A stretch of DNA of 64,000 nt. Source: Cellulophaga sp. BC115SP. Its GTDB lineage: Bacteria; Bacteroidota; Bacteroidia; Cytophagales; Spirosomataceae. Shown piece by piece: positions 55,542 through 64,000 of this stretch (its first letter is position 1; each line of letters starts with the position of its first letter). The position numbers and the translations under genes were made by a program. The notes beneath the pieces are model-generated. The model saw only the letters and a program-made list of their open reading frames with translations, did not search any database and was not told where the DNA came from. Location of the stretch: NCBI RefSeq assembly GCF_009905545.1, contig NZ_JAAALB010000006.1:62001-126000 (forward strand), read 5' to 3'.

Positions 55542-58358
55542 TTAGAACTTGTAATTGATACCGATCGTTGATGTTGTACCACGTTTGTAAGTTCTGAACA
55601 CATCATCTTTTCCAGTTTCAATCTTCTTATCGTTGTTAGTATCGTTATAGAATCTAAATGGCTGATTCAACAAATCTTGGATACCTACTTTCACTTCGAT
55701 ATGCTTTCCGAAACCTTTTGTAACGTTTAAGTCGATTACATTTCTTGGCATTTCATATACTGTTGGGAATACAACACCATCACCTACCAAGAAAATACGA
55801 GAACCTACAACATTATAAAGAACGTTGGCAGAAAGGTTGCTTTCGTTATCGTTGTAATAAACACCAGCGTTAATCAAGTATGGAGACTGACCTTGTAAGA
55901 AACGGCTGTCTGAAGATTGTCCGCTAAAACCTGTTTTCACATCTGAATCAATGATTGAAGCGTTCAACAAAAGTGTTAGGTTATCCACAAATTTTGAACT
56001 AGCTAAGCCCTTCAATGATTTACGCATTTCTAATTCCAAACCTCTACTGAATGCTTTTTCTGCATTTCCAACACCGAAGGCAATACCCGAACCTGCATTC
56101 AAAATTCTAGCTTCGATTGGGTTTGTAAATTGCTTGTAGAAGGCCGCAAGTGAGATTACTTCACCTTCTGAAGGATAGAATTCGTAACGTAAATCGTAGT
56201 TAGCGATGGTTGCTGTTTTCAACTCAGAGTTACCTACACGAGTTACGTCATAGTTAAAGTCATAATAAGGAAATGGCGCTAACTCACGGAATTCAGGACG
56301 GTTTACTGTTTGGCTGTAAGCTGCACGAATCTGGTTTTTGTCGTTCAATACATAAGAAAGTGTTACAGAAGGCAACCAGCTTAATAATGGTCTGTCTACG
56401 TTTAATTTCTCGCCACTACCACGTTTCAAGGTTACTAATTGCTGACGGTTTTGTTCTGCTCTTACACCAAACGAAGCGTTGAATTTACTTGAGAAAGGCA
56501 CATAAGCATTTACATAACCTGCGTACAATTCGTTACGAGCTTTGTACGCATCTTCGTAACCAGTACCTTCGTTATAAAACAATCCTGTTGTAGATAGGTT
56601 GGCTGGGTCGAAGAATTTGTCTGGTGATTGCGTCAAAATTGCATCTCCTACATTATTGGCATTTACGATACCAAACCAACGAGCAGCAAAATTACGGTCT
56701 TTCTTTTCGAGATATGTACCAGCACGAAGCTTAATCAATTCTTTTTCAGATGCATCTGCTTTACCGATACGGTGCTCTAAGTCGATACGTCCCGATACTA
56801 CATTTTCAGTTAATGCTGAGTAAAAACGTGCCGCTTGTTGTAAAGTTGGACTTTGCGATTGTTGAATATTGATGGTGAATGGATCGTTGCTACCCAATGT
56901 ACGGCTCGAAGTAAAACGACGGTTGTCTGGTTCCTGACGGTTTGTGTATCCGTAACCACCTGTCCAAGTCAACTTAGTCATATCTGACAATTCGTGCGTA
57001 CCACTCAACTGACCAGAGTAAATACTCTTTTGCTCGTAAGTCATCGAGTAGTTTTTCAACTCAATATTATTGTTGTTATAACCATTTCTCAAAACAGTTT
57101 CTTTAGAGCCCAATTGGTTAAACAAATTACGGAATTCAATTTTGTTAGCAGGGTTAATAATCAAAGCCCAGTTTGACATTACACCTACTCTAACGTTTTC
57201 AGCATAAGCGTTATCGTTGTAAGCAAATTCTTTTTCACTAGCTGTATTACCAGCATCAGCGTTGTAAGCATAACGATAAAACTCGATATTTGGCGTTCTT
57301 TGGTGAGTAAGACTGTAGTTAACAGCATTGATAGTTGCTACTTCTAAATTACCAACATTAAAACGACGTGTCATTCCTAAGTTACCTCTAAAATCTGGCA
57401 ATACCGATAGTGAGCTTTGGTTGAAATAACTTGGCAAAGATTTGAAAGCATTTACTACAGCAGGAGTATTAGCACCAGATAAGATTGTACTTGTGCTAGG
57501 GATAGAAGAAGGCAAACCTCTCAAACCGTTATCGAAACCTAAAAAGTCTGTACCGCTTCCTTTATACGTAGTAGCTGTTTGGAAAGTTGTATTACTACGA
57601 TGTCCTAATGAAAAACCAGCTGTGAAAGAATTTCCATCTGGAATGGTTTTAGTATAAATCTTAATCACACCACCACCAAATTCACCAGGAAGATCAGCAG
57701 ACCCCGATTTGAAAATCAACATACGGTCGATGGCTGTAGAAGGAATCAAGTCGAATGAGAATGCTTTTGTATCTACTTCAGTAGAAGGCGTAATCGCATC
57801 GTTGAGCATTACGGTATTGTAACGTTCGTTCAAACCACGTACAATCACAAAACGGTCATCTTGGATAGATACCCCTGGCACACGACGTACAACAGCCGAA
57901 GCGTCACGGTCTTGTGTTTTTTGGATTTGCTGTGCCGAAATACCAACAGCTATTTGTTCTACTTTTTTAATTTCTGTAATAACCGAAACCTCAGTTCCTT
58001 TATTTTTAGTACCACGTACTACCACTGCATCGAGTGTAGTGTTGGCCTCAGCAATCGTTGTGTTTATTAAGGTTGTTTTTCCTGCTTCAACTCTTACATT
58101 TGAAATTACTTTGCTTTCGTAACCTACAAATGAAAAAATAACAGTGTGAACTCCAGCAGGTACACGCGATAATTCAAATTCGCCTTGCATATTTGTTTGT
58201 GTACCGATTTGTGTTCCTTCTACTCTTACCGCAGTTCCTAACATTAGCTCGTTAGATTTTGCATCTTTAAGGCTACCTTTAATGCTTCCTGTTTGAGCAA
58301 AAGACACTAAAGCAGTGAATAAAAATAGAAGAGTACTGAGTAATAAATTTCGTTGCAT
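55542..58358 (-). CDS. TonB-dependent outer-membrane receptor with CarboxypepD_reg domain
   Basis: 938 residues. A signal peptide (LLLSTLLFLFTALVSFAQ) is followed by a carboxypeptidase-regulatory-like domain (GSIKGSLKDAKSNELMLGTA, about 25-105). The plug domain contains QIQKTQDRDASAVVRRVPGV and FVIVRGLNERYNTVMLN. A long 22-strand-type barrel ends in RGTTSTIGINYKF with the terminal Phe. It imports a TonB-energised substrate; the acidic lipoprotein gene downstream is its probable partner. CAAAATTA at 58403-58410 reads as TAATTTTG on the minus strand and is a candidate -7 element. CTTAACAT is repeated at 58485 and 58505, 20 bp apart, upstream of it. Confidence 0.9.
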   Translation of the reverse strand: MQRNLLLSTLLFLFTALVSFAQTGSIKGSLKDAKSNELMLGTAVRVEGTQIGTQTNMQGEFELSRVPAGVHTVIFSFVGYESKVISNVRVEAGKTTLINTTIAEANTTLDAVVVRGTKNKGTEVSVITEIKKVEQIAVGISAQQIQKTQDRDASAVVRRVPGVSIQDDRFVIVRGLNERYNTVMLNDAITPSTEVDTKAFSFDLIPSTAIDRMLIFKSGSADLPGEFGGGVIKIYTKTIPDGNSFTAGFSLGHRSNTTFQTATTYKGSGTDFLGFDNGLRGLPSSIPSTSTILSGANTPAVVNAFKSLPSYFNQSSLSVLPDFRGNLGMTRRFNVGNLEVATINAVNYSLTHQRTPNIEFYRYAYNADAGNTASEKEFAYNDNAYAENVRVGVMSNWALIINPANKIEFRNLFNQLGSKETVLRNGYNNNNIELKNYSMTYEQKSIYSGQLSGTHELSDMTKLTWTGGYGYTNRQEPDNRRFTSSRTLGSNDPFTINIQQSQSPTLQQAARFYSALTENVVSGRIDLEHRIGKADASEKELIKLRAGTYLEKKDRNFAARWFGIVNANNVGDAILTQSPDKFFDPANLSTTGLFYNEGTGYEDAYKARNELYAGYVNAYVPFSSKFNASFGVRAEQNRQQLVTLKRGSGEKLNVDRPLLSWLPSVTLSYVLNDKNQIRAAYSQTVNRPEFRELAPFPYYDFNYDVTRVGNSELKTATIANYDLRYEFYPSEGEVISLAAFYKQFTNPIEARILNAGSGIAFGVGNAEKAFSRGLELEMRKSLKGLASSKFVDNLTLLLNASIIDSDVKTGFSGQSSDSRFLQGQSPYLINAGVYYNDNESNLSANVLYNVVGSRIFLVGDGVVFPTVYEMPRNVIDLNVTKGFGKHIEVKVGIQDLLNQPFRFYNDTNNDKKIETGKDDVFRTYKRGTTSTIGINYKF

Positions 58359-58846
58359 GTGTATGTGTATTAAATAGAAATGTCTCTATATCTTCGACGC
58401 AACAAAATTATTACTTGAATATTACCTATGTGTTTGTGAATTTTAAACAAACTGTTAAGGATATCCTCTATTTGATAACATTATCTTAACATTAGAAACA
58501 ATCACTTAACATAAAGTACTTTTAGGGTATTTTATTAGACTATTTCTAGTAAAAAGTACTCAAAAGAGTCATTACCGAAAAATTAAGTCTGTTAAGAATT
58601 ATCGACAAATGACGAAAAAGAGTTTAACTATTTTGTTACAATCTTAGTAAAAGAGATACTGTTTGGTGTCTATATTATCACACTGCTGTATTTTTCCCTC
58701 ATAAATCAGTTGGTGATTAAAAACCGCTTTAGCATGGTTCTTGCTCGGATATTTTACTACTATTGTATTGTAGTAAAAGTTAAATTTGTAAGAACAATGA
58801 GGGGAATAACCTCAGAATTAGCCTGCCTTTTTACCTTTTTCAAAAA
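58359..58846. promoter_or_regulatory. 488-bp divergent promoter region
   Basis: Between the TonB receptor and the membrane TPR protein. It holds candidate -7 boxes for both directions (TAATTTTG, minus, at 58403-58410; TAAATTTG, plus, at 58781-58788) and a CTTAACAT direct repeat at 58485 and 58505. No gene is seen. Confidence 0.45.
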
Positions 58847-60766
58847 ATGTCAAAGAAAAATAAATCGCCCAAAGTAGAAACACAGTCCCCCAAAGCGACT
58901 TCAGAAACGGTAATCACAACGCCATCAAACACTTCAAAAAATACTATTTTAACCATCATTGTATTTGCAGTTGTTGTATTACTTGGATTTAGCGGAGGTT
59001 TTAGTAATCAATTTGTTGACTGGGACGACCACGTGTATGTAGTCGAAAATATCCTTGTTACCCATCCATCAGGACATTGGCTTGAAGCTTGGCAAAGCCA
59101 CGTAGCCAGTAACTATCATCCCCTAACGATGTGGTCACTGATGCTCAACGCTGTAATGTCAGGAGCAGAATCAGCAAGAGCTTTTATCGTAACCAATACC
59201 TTTATACATTTTCTTAATGTTATTCTGGTTTGGCTTTTGGCTCAAAAACTTCTTGAAAGTTATGAGACAGGTGAACGTCAAAAGAAATTCATTGCCATTC
59301 TTACTGCGCTACTTTTTGCCATTCACCCCATGCGTGTCGAGTCAGTTATTTGGGTGTCGGAGCGCAAAGACGTTTTATATGTATTTTTTCTACTGTTGGG
59401 TAGCTTGCAGTATTTCAAATATGTGGATAAAGGTCAAAAAGTGATTCATTTGATTTTTGCATTCTTACTATATCTAGCCTCATGTTTGTCAAAAGGACAA
59501 GCTGTTATTTTTCCATTAGTCCTATTTCTTTTTGACTATTGGAGAAATAGAGAATTTTCTGTCAAAGTTTTTGTAGAAAAAATTCCGTTTTTCGTGGTAT
59601 CTGTTGTATTCGGTCTAATAGCCATTAATATACAAGGAGGAGGAAATTTGGGAGGAATGATTCATCCAATTGCAGCAACAGGCGTAGCATTCAAACCAGA
59701 AGATATTAGCTATTTCAAAACGATTACCTACGCAGGATACGGTTTTATGATGTATTGGGTACACTTGGTGGCTCCTATTGGATTACGCTCAATGTACATG
59801 TATGAAGACCCAACACTATTTCATTCTGAGTATTATTTGGGTTTAGTAGTAATGCTCGGAATTTTGGGCTGGGGAATATTTAATATCAAACGCAATAAAC
59901 TCATCGCCTTTGGGATTGGCTTTTTTACGGTAACTATCATTCTAGTGCTTCAAATTCTGCAAGTGGGTGGCGCTATTATGGCCGACCGATATACTTATTT
60001 GCCCTATATAGGTTTGTTTTTTATGCTAGCGGTGGGTATTTCAAAACTAACAGAAAATCCCAAAATGCAGCAGGCTGTATGGGCAGGCTGTATCATTTGG
60101 TTAGGAATTTTGCTTGTCATTACTAGAAAACAAGTAGGTACATGGCAAAACTCCGGAACGCTTTTTTCTCGAAGAATAGAACTAGCACCAGAAAAAGATG
60201 AAAGAGCCTATAGCGCCGCAGGGCAATATTATGGTGCAAAAGAAAATAATCTGGATTTGGCTATTGCCTACAGCGAAAAGGCGATTCAGTTGGGTTACAA
60301 AATTGATGTTACGCCATTGGGCAATCTAGCTTCGGCTTATGAACGTAAAGGCGACTATCCTAAAGCAATAGAATATTTGACAAAAGCCATTCAGCAATTT
60401 CCATCCGCAGATACCTATCTGAATCGAGGCAATACGTATCTCAATGCCCAGATGCCAGACAAGGCACTTCCTGATTTAGAAAAAGCACTCACGATGCCCG
60501 AAAACAAGCGCATTGGGGTCAACTACGGTTCTTTGGCAACGGCACAACTTAATACCAACAAAACAGAAGAAGCCCTCAAAAACTTCAATATCGCTATTGA
60601 TCAATATGGTAGTCAGAACCCTGAGCATTTTTATAATAGAGGTGTAACTCATCATAAATTAGGTCATTTAGAGGCCGCAATTATTGATATTAAACGATGT
60701 CTACAATTAAAACCAGACCATCCACAAGCCACTCAGGCATTGAGTCTTTTAGGAGTGAAGAGGTAA
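58847..60766 (+). CDS. membrane protein with C-terminal TPR repeats (GT-C/TMTC-like)
   Basis: 639 residues. A charged N-terminus is followed by a first membrane helix near 45-65. The extracytoplasmic motif FVDWDDHVYVVENI carries the paired Asp of GT-C glycosyltransferases of the PMT/TMTC type. About 10-11 transmembrane helices lie between 40 and 440 with FAIHPMRVESVIWVSERKD, a motif typical of TMTC-like proteins. From about 465 on there are four to five TPR units (DLAIAYSEKAIQLGYK, PKAIEYLTKAIQQFPSADTY, PDLEKALTMPENKRIG). This arrangement is common in Bacteroidota and is thought to be a glycosyltransferase, but its acceptor is unknown. Confidence 0.8.
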   Translation: MSKKNKSPKVETQSPKATSETVITTPSNTSKNTILTIIVFAVVVLLGFSGGFSNQFVDWDDHVYVVENILVTHPSGHWLEAWQSHVASNYHPLTMWSLMLNAVMSGAESARAFIVTNTFIHFLNVILVWLLAQKLLESYETGERQKKFIAILTALLFAIHPMRVESVIWVSERKDVLYVFFLLLGSLQYFKYVDKGQKVIHLIFAFLLYLASCLSKGQAVIFPLVLFLFDYWRNREFSVKVFVEKIPFFVVSVVFGLIAINIQGGGNLGGMIHPIAATGVAFKPEDISYFKTITYAGYGFMMYWVHLVAPIGLRSMYMYEDPTLFHSEYYLGLVVMLGILGWGIFNIKRNKLIAFGIGFFTVTIILVLQILQVGGAIMADRYTYLPYIGLFFMLAVGISKLTENPKMQQAVWAGCIIWLGILLVITRKQVGTWQNSGTLFSRRIELAPEKDERAYSAAGQYYGAKENNLDLAIAYSEKAIQLGYKIDVTPLGNLASAYERKGDYPKAIEYLTKAIQQFPSADTYLNRGNTYLNAQMPDKALPDLEKALTMPENKRIGVNYGSLATAQLNTNKTEEALKNFNIAIDQYGSQNPEHFYNRGVTHHKLGHLEAAIIDIKRCLQLKPDHPQATQALSLLGVKR

Positions 60767-60806
60767 ATTTTAATTGAGTGAATATTCTAAAATTTGTATT
60801 CTAGCT

Positions 60807-60907
60807 GTAGAGACGCAATGCTTTGCGTCTAAAGACTTATCCTTCTAAAAATTATAATATCAAAAACGGCGGTCTAAAAACTAATTTAGATCGCCGTTTT
60901 TGATATT
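60807..60907. repeat. composite repeat with terminator hairpin
   Basis: GTAGAGACGCAATGCTTTGC at 60807, then a hairpin at 60856-60907 (AATATCAAAAACGGCG facing CGCCGTTTTTGATATT, one G/T mismatch inside). The layout is the same as at 2546-2640 and 45691-45786. Confidence 0.75.
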
Positions 60908-60914
60908 GTATATG

Positions 60915-61781
60915 TTACAGTTCATTATTTTTAAAAAGCTCAAACATTTTCCGTAATAGCTCCTTTTGCTTTGGCTCAAACTGATTTGCAACAAATATGT
61001 CAAACTTGTAAAATACAAAATAGCCAAATCTAGAATAGTTATTTTCAGGCTCTTGGAGTTTGACAATTCGTTTAAATACTACATTTAAACCTCCACGAAA
61101 TCTATCCTGAGCTGAGTTATTGCTCATATCGAGTAAAAACTCACGTAATAACTCTTTGATTTCAGCAATGATTTCTTTTAATGATTTATATCTTGCAAAA
61201 ACAAGCGGTTCTCTATTGAGCTTTAACTTCTCGATGGTAATTTCTGCTCGATTTGTTAATCCTTTGATTGTTCCATCAGGCATAAAAATAAGATGCTCCT
61301 CCACCTTGTCAACCTCTGGATTTAAAAATGAGGCTTTCTCGGCAAAAAGCACTTCAGAATTGATAGACACAAAGTCCCAATGAGCAACTCCTTCAGGCGT
61401 TAGATTTGGAGCAAACACCCTATTACCCTCCACTGGGAAACTATTACTTTTATTCCCATTACAAGTACTACACCCCAATGTCAAATTTGTCCATTCGTAT
61501 GCAAGCCAATAATAACCTAAATGGTCTGTATCTTCAATTAACTTAGCTTTGGGTCTGTAATGCTCTACTTGTAAAGTTGCACCAGCCAAGGTGTTTGTTT
61601 CACAATAAGCGCATTTGTTTTTATAAATCGCCAACAGCTCTTTATATGTCTTATCTCTGTAAATGCTCTTCTTGAACTTATGTTCATTTTTTGTTCCCAA
61701 AACCTCTTTTAATAATGCATCTGTAACAGATTTTAGAAGACCTTCAGGAGGGTTATCAAATTCTTTTTTAACACTAATCAT
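60915..61781 (-). CDS. ptuB: HNH endonuclease, PtuB-like (Septu defence system)
   Basis: 288 residues. The HNH nuclease is built on two CxxC pairs around residues 55-115: NKCAYCET, VEHYRPK with the catalytic His, then LGYYWLAYEWTNLTLGCSTC followed by NGNKSNSFP. This is the TIGR02646-type HNH module found in PtuB of Septu systems. The remaining ~150 residues are helical. It is encoded 12 bp after an AAA ATPase gene on the same strand, the ptuA-ptuB order of Septu. The PtuA-PtuB complex is known to degrade DNA during phage attack. No reverse transcriptase is nearby, so a retron-linked version is not indicated. Confidence 0.88.
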   Translation of the reverse strand: MISVKKEFDNPPEGLLKSVTDALLKEVLGTKNEHKFKKSIYRDKTYKELLAIYKNKCAYCETNTLAGATLQVEHYRPKAKLIEDTDHLGYYWLAYEWTNLTLGCSTCNGNKSNSFPVEGNRVFAPNLTPEGVAHWDFVSINSEVLFAEKASFLNPEVDKVEEHLIFMPDGTIKGLTNRAEITIEKLKLNREPLVFARYKSLKEIIAEIKELLREFLLDMSNNSAQDRFRGGLNVVFKRIVKLQEPENNYSRFGYFVFYKFDIFVANQFEPKQKELLRKMFELFKNNEL

Positions 61782-61793
61782 ACAGGTAGAAAA

Positions 61794-63383
61794 CTATTTA
61801 GGATTGCTTTTGGGTAAAAATAATTCATCAGGGAATTGTTGATTACTTTCCTCAAACTCTTTCAGATATTCTTCCACTTTGAGGTTTTCTTCTAGTTCTT
61901 CATACGAATCCTCCGTTCTGACTTCTCCTAAATTTTGATGTTGAACAGAAACAAAGTCTTCCAAATCAAATACCCCTGAAGTAAGCAACAAATTTGGCGT
62001 AAGATTTTTTAAATCTATGTTTACTCTTTCAAGTTCAATACCGTTCTTTTTTGTTCTCGTAACTTTGATGATAATACTATTGGCATAAGCACCTAACAGA
62101 GGGATGGGGCTATGCGTGGTAACGATGAATTGTATTTGGGGAAAAATTGATGAAAACTTCCCTACTATCTCACGTTGTAATTTAGGATGCAAGTGTAAAT
62201 CCAATTCATCGATTAGTACAATCCCTTTCAAGTCGTGTGGATTTTTAATATCAGGCTGTTTACGAGAAAGTCTCAATATAATATCTCCCGCCAGTGCTAT
62301 TATCGCTTTAAAACCAGAGGCTAATTTTTTAAAGGGCAAAGGCTGATATATAGCATCTCCAGAAGCATCTATTTCTTTTTCTATATACTCAATTTTATCA
62401 GTATCTGGATTATATCGTATATCATCAAGTTGAGGAATTAAAGTACAAAATGCCTTTTTTACTAACGTAAATCGAGGGTCATCTTTTAGGGTCCATTTAA
62501 CTAATTCATATTCAATATTGAGCAACCAACCATCTGAGTTAAAGAGATTATATGAAATAGAACTTTTGCCCTCTTCGTCATTCTGTGTACCTGACAAATT
62601 TAATCGAATAGGGCCATAAGCCACTAGATGTTTTAGTGGGTGGTGATTGTTGAAAATATCATTTATGAAGCTTTCTTCTTGACTTTTATATTCTACCTGT
62701 ATTACACAATTAGCTTCTTCTACCAGATTAGTATTACCATCCAAGCGTCCGTTTAACCCTAAAAATATAGATTGTAAAACAGTGGTTTTGCCAAAACCAT
62801 TTTCGCCTACCAAGAAAATCCATTGTGCATCTACAGGGATAGCTTCTAATTTGGTCTGTAGAATACCTTGAAAGTTTGAAACAGATAGCTGCTTTAAAGT
62901 ATATGGTAACTCCTTTTGCTCAGGAAGTAGGTAAACGTTAGGTTCATTGACTAGAGGCTCAGATACTGGGGAGTCTATTTCAAATAAATCTGAATAGTCA
63001 ATACTTGAAGTCTCTGTCGCTGTAATACTTGGGGTTAAAGCATGAAGAGATTTCAAATAAAGTAGTAATACATTTATTACATCATTCATATTTGTTGAGA
63101 ATGAATAAATTCCCCTTATGCTGTAGATAAATGTGGCGCTTTTCTTATTAAATGTTAAATTCAACTGAGTCTTATTTTCAAAATCATACGACTCATATTT
63201 CGCAATACTGTCTATCCTAAAAAATAATTCTTCGTGTCCTTTTGGATAAATTAACAATAGGCAATCGTCAGTGGCTTGTTTAGCGACTAATGGATAATCT
63301 GTGGTCAAGTTAAACTTCTTAACTTGTTCAGAAATATCTTTTAGTAAATCTATTACACCTTTGGGTAATTCTTTTCTATTCAT
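61794..63383 (-). CDS. ptuA: AAA ATPase, PtuA-like (Septu defence system)
   Basis: 529 residues. A RecF/SMC-type ABC-like ATPase: Walker A GENGFGKTT near residue 195, and Walker B GIVLIDELDLHLHP near 390, followed by LQREIVGKF and the H-loop VTTHSPIPLL near 420. The N-terminal ~170 residues are a family-specific domain of unknown role. The C-terminus is acidic. It pairs with the HNH protein encoded 12 bp downstream. In Septu, PtuA senses the nucleotide or infection state and controls the nuclease PtuB. The genes lie outside the tRNA-bracketed block, about 30 kb to its right. Confidence 0.87.
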   Translation of the reverse strand: MNRKELPKGVIDLLKDISEQVKKFNLTTDYPLVAKQATDDCLLLIYPKGHEELFFRIDSIAKYESYDFENKTQLNLTFNKKSATFIYSIRGIYSFSTNMNDVINVLLLYLKSLHALTPSITATETSSIDYSDLFEIDSPVSEPLVNEPNVYLLPEQKELPYTLKQLSVSNFQGILQTKLEAIPVDAQWIFLVGENGFGKTTVLQSIFLGLNGRLDGNTNLVEEANCVIQVEYKSQEESFINDIFNNHHPLKHLVAYGPIRLNLSGTQNDEEGKSSISYNLFNSDGWLLNIEYELVKWTLKDDPRFTLVKKAFCTLIPQLDDIRYNPDTDKIEYIEKEIDASGDAIYQPLPFKKLASGFKAIIALAGDIILRLSRKQPDIKNPHDLKGIVLIDELDLHLHPKLQREIVGKFSSIFPQIQFIVTTHSPIPLLGAYANSIIIKVTRTKKNGIELERVNIDLKNLTPNLLLTSGVFDLEDFVSVQHQNLGEVRTEDSYEELEENLKVEEYLKEFEESNQQFPDELFLPKSNPK

Positions 63384-63463
63384 GTGCTATTTATCGCTTT
63401 AGAATCCTAGTCATTACACAAATTTGAATAATTTATTTGGCACTTTCAAGAACATATACAAAT

Positions 63464-63501
63464 AGAAAGTCCCCTTAGTAAGCTTGCTAAGGGGACTTTC
63501 T
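63464..63501. terminator. bidirectional terminator between ptuA promoter side and MFS gene
   Basis: GAAAGTCCCCTTAG facing CTAAGGGGACTTTC with an internal AAGCTT, arms of about 18 bp. It serves the MFS gene on the minus strand. Confidence 0.75.
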
Positions 63502-63506
63502 ATTTT

Positions 63507-64000
63507 CTACTTTATCTCTATCCTCTCAATCTTCGGAATCAGCAATTTCAGTAGCGTAAAGGCTATCATATAGGCACTTGCTGCATAGGCGAATAGAGGA
63601 GTATAACTCCCCGTTTTTTCTAATACCCATCCTATAATCATCGAAAACAATACGCCTCCCAATGCACCTGCCATACTGCCAAATCCTACAACGGTTGCCA
63701 CAGCATTGCTCGGAAAAATATCTGACACAAGCGTGTAAGCATTGGAAGACCAAGCTTGTTGTGCTGCCAAGGCAATACCTACCATTATGACAGCAAACCA
63801 TAAATTGGTAAAATAACTTCCGAAAAACATGGGTAATACTGCACAAGCACATACCAAAAATGCGGTTTTGCGTGCGCTGTCGATACTATATGATTTCTTT
63901 TGAATCAGCCATGTGGGAAACCACCCTCCTATCACACTACCTGCATCGGATAATAAGTAAACTGTCATTAATGGCAAACTCAGTTTGCCAAGAGGAATGC
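63507..64000 (-). CDS. MFS transporter, C-terminal part (partial at window edge)
   Basis: The visible frame encodes the last ~164 residues of a 12-helix major facilitator transporter; the N-terminal part lies beyond position 64000, and the frame stays open to the edge. Helices and loops such as VYLLSDAGSVIGGWFPTWLI, AQQAWSSNAYTLVSDIFPSN and GFGSMAGALGGVLFSMIIGW resemble the anion/hexuronate (ExuT-like, ACS) branch. In that branch the substrate is a sugar acid such as galacturonate. The apparent start inside the window (TTG at 63977) is not the real start. Confidence 0.8.
   Translation of the reverse strand, partial: IPLGKLSLPLMTVYLLSDAGSVIGGWFPTWLIQKKSYSIDSARKTAFLVCACAVLPMFFGSYFTNLWFAVIMVGIALAAQQAWSSNAYTLVSDIFPSNAVATVVGFGSMAGALGGVLFSMIIGWVLEKTGSYTPLFAYAASAYMIAFTLLKLLIPKIERIEIK

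Noticed and set aside
60915-63383. Retron carrying PtuAB-type effectors
   Set aside because: No reverse transcriptase gene or msr/msd-like structure lies near the pair within the window.

Overview
The window looks like the chromosome of a Bacteroidota bacterium, most likely of the order Cytophagales (Flectobacillus/Arcicella-like; the genus is a guess). Supporting signs are the low G+C content, promoters of the TTTG-N19/20-TAnnTTTG type, a TonB-dependent receptor with an N-terminal carboxypeptidase-regulatory domain, a 7TM hybrid histidine kinase, a LytTR regulator, a HopJ-family protein and a TamB-like giant. There is no rRNA, no CRISPR array and no recognisable integrase.

Layout. 1-9.3 kb is ordinary core: nudK, a DeoR-type regulator, a small hypothetical gene, tsaD, a tamB-like gene and a DinB-superfamily gene. 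From 9.39 to 31.14 kb lies a 21.7-kb block bracketed by two copies of the same tRNA-Asp gene, each with its own promoter and terminator. Most of what lies between them looks like defence or conflict genes: type I restriction-modification (hsdM, hsdS, hsdR) with a REP-associated tyrosine transposase and its palindromes lodged between hsdS and hsdR; a three-gene cassette resembling a toxin-antitoxin-SecB-like-chaperone module; mcrB and mcrC; a membrane-anchored PD-(D/E)xK nuclease; a DEDDh exonuclease; a 271-bp palindromic element; and a five-gene overlapping operon with a MoxR AAA+ ATPase, a vWA-like protein and a TPR-like protein, best read as a MoxR-vWA-beta-propeller ('ternary') conflict system.

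From 31.5 to 47 kb the content is again housekeeping or signalling: a LytTR regulator with an Asp-less pseudo-receiver, a calcium-type (TSP3) repeat surface protein, hopJ-like, an arginyl-tRNA-protein transferase-like gene, a hybrid histidine kinase, a universal stress protein, a CXXC-less thioredoxin-fold protein, an L,D-transpeptidase, three tandem small paralogues and D-lactate dehydrogenase. 47.1-53.6 kb is a TPP-riboswitch-controlled thiamine operon (thiS, thiC, a ThiE/TenI paralogue, thiE, thiG, thiH) that lacks thiD and thiF and is broken up by repeat elements. 54-60.8 kb carries a lipoprotein/TonB-receptor pair and a membrane TPR protein. 60.9-63.4 kb is a two-gene Septu-like defence system (ptuA, ptuB), followed by the end of an MFS transporter that runs off the window.

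Intergenic space is rich in dispersed repeats: composite terminator elements with covarying hairpins, MITE-like elements with long terminal inverted repeats, and REP palindromes linked to the transposase. Together with the defence genes this points to a region shaped by repeated insertion. All functional assignments are from reading motifs by eye; no database search was run.
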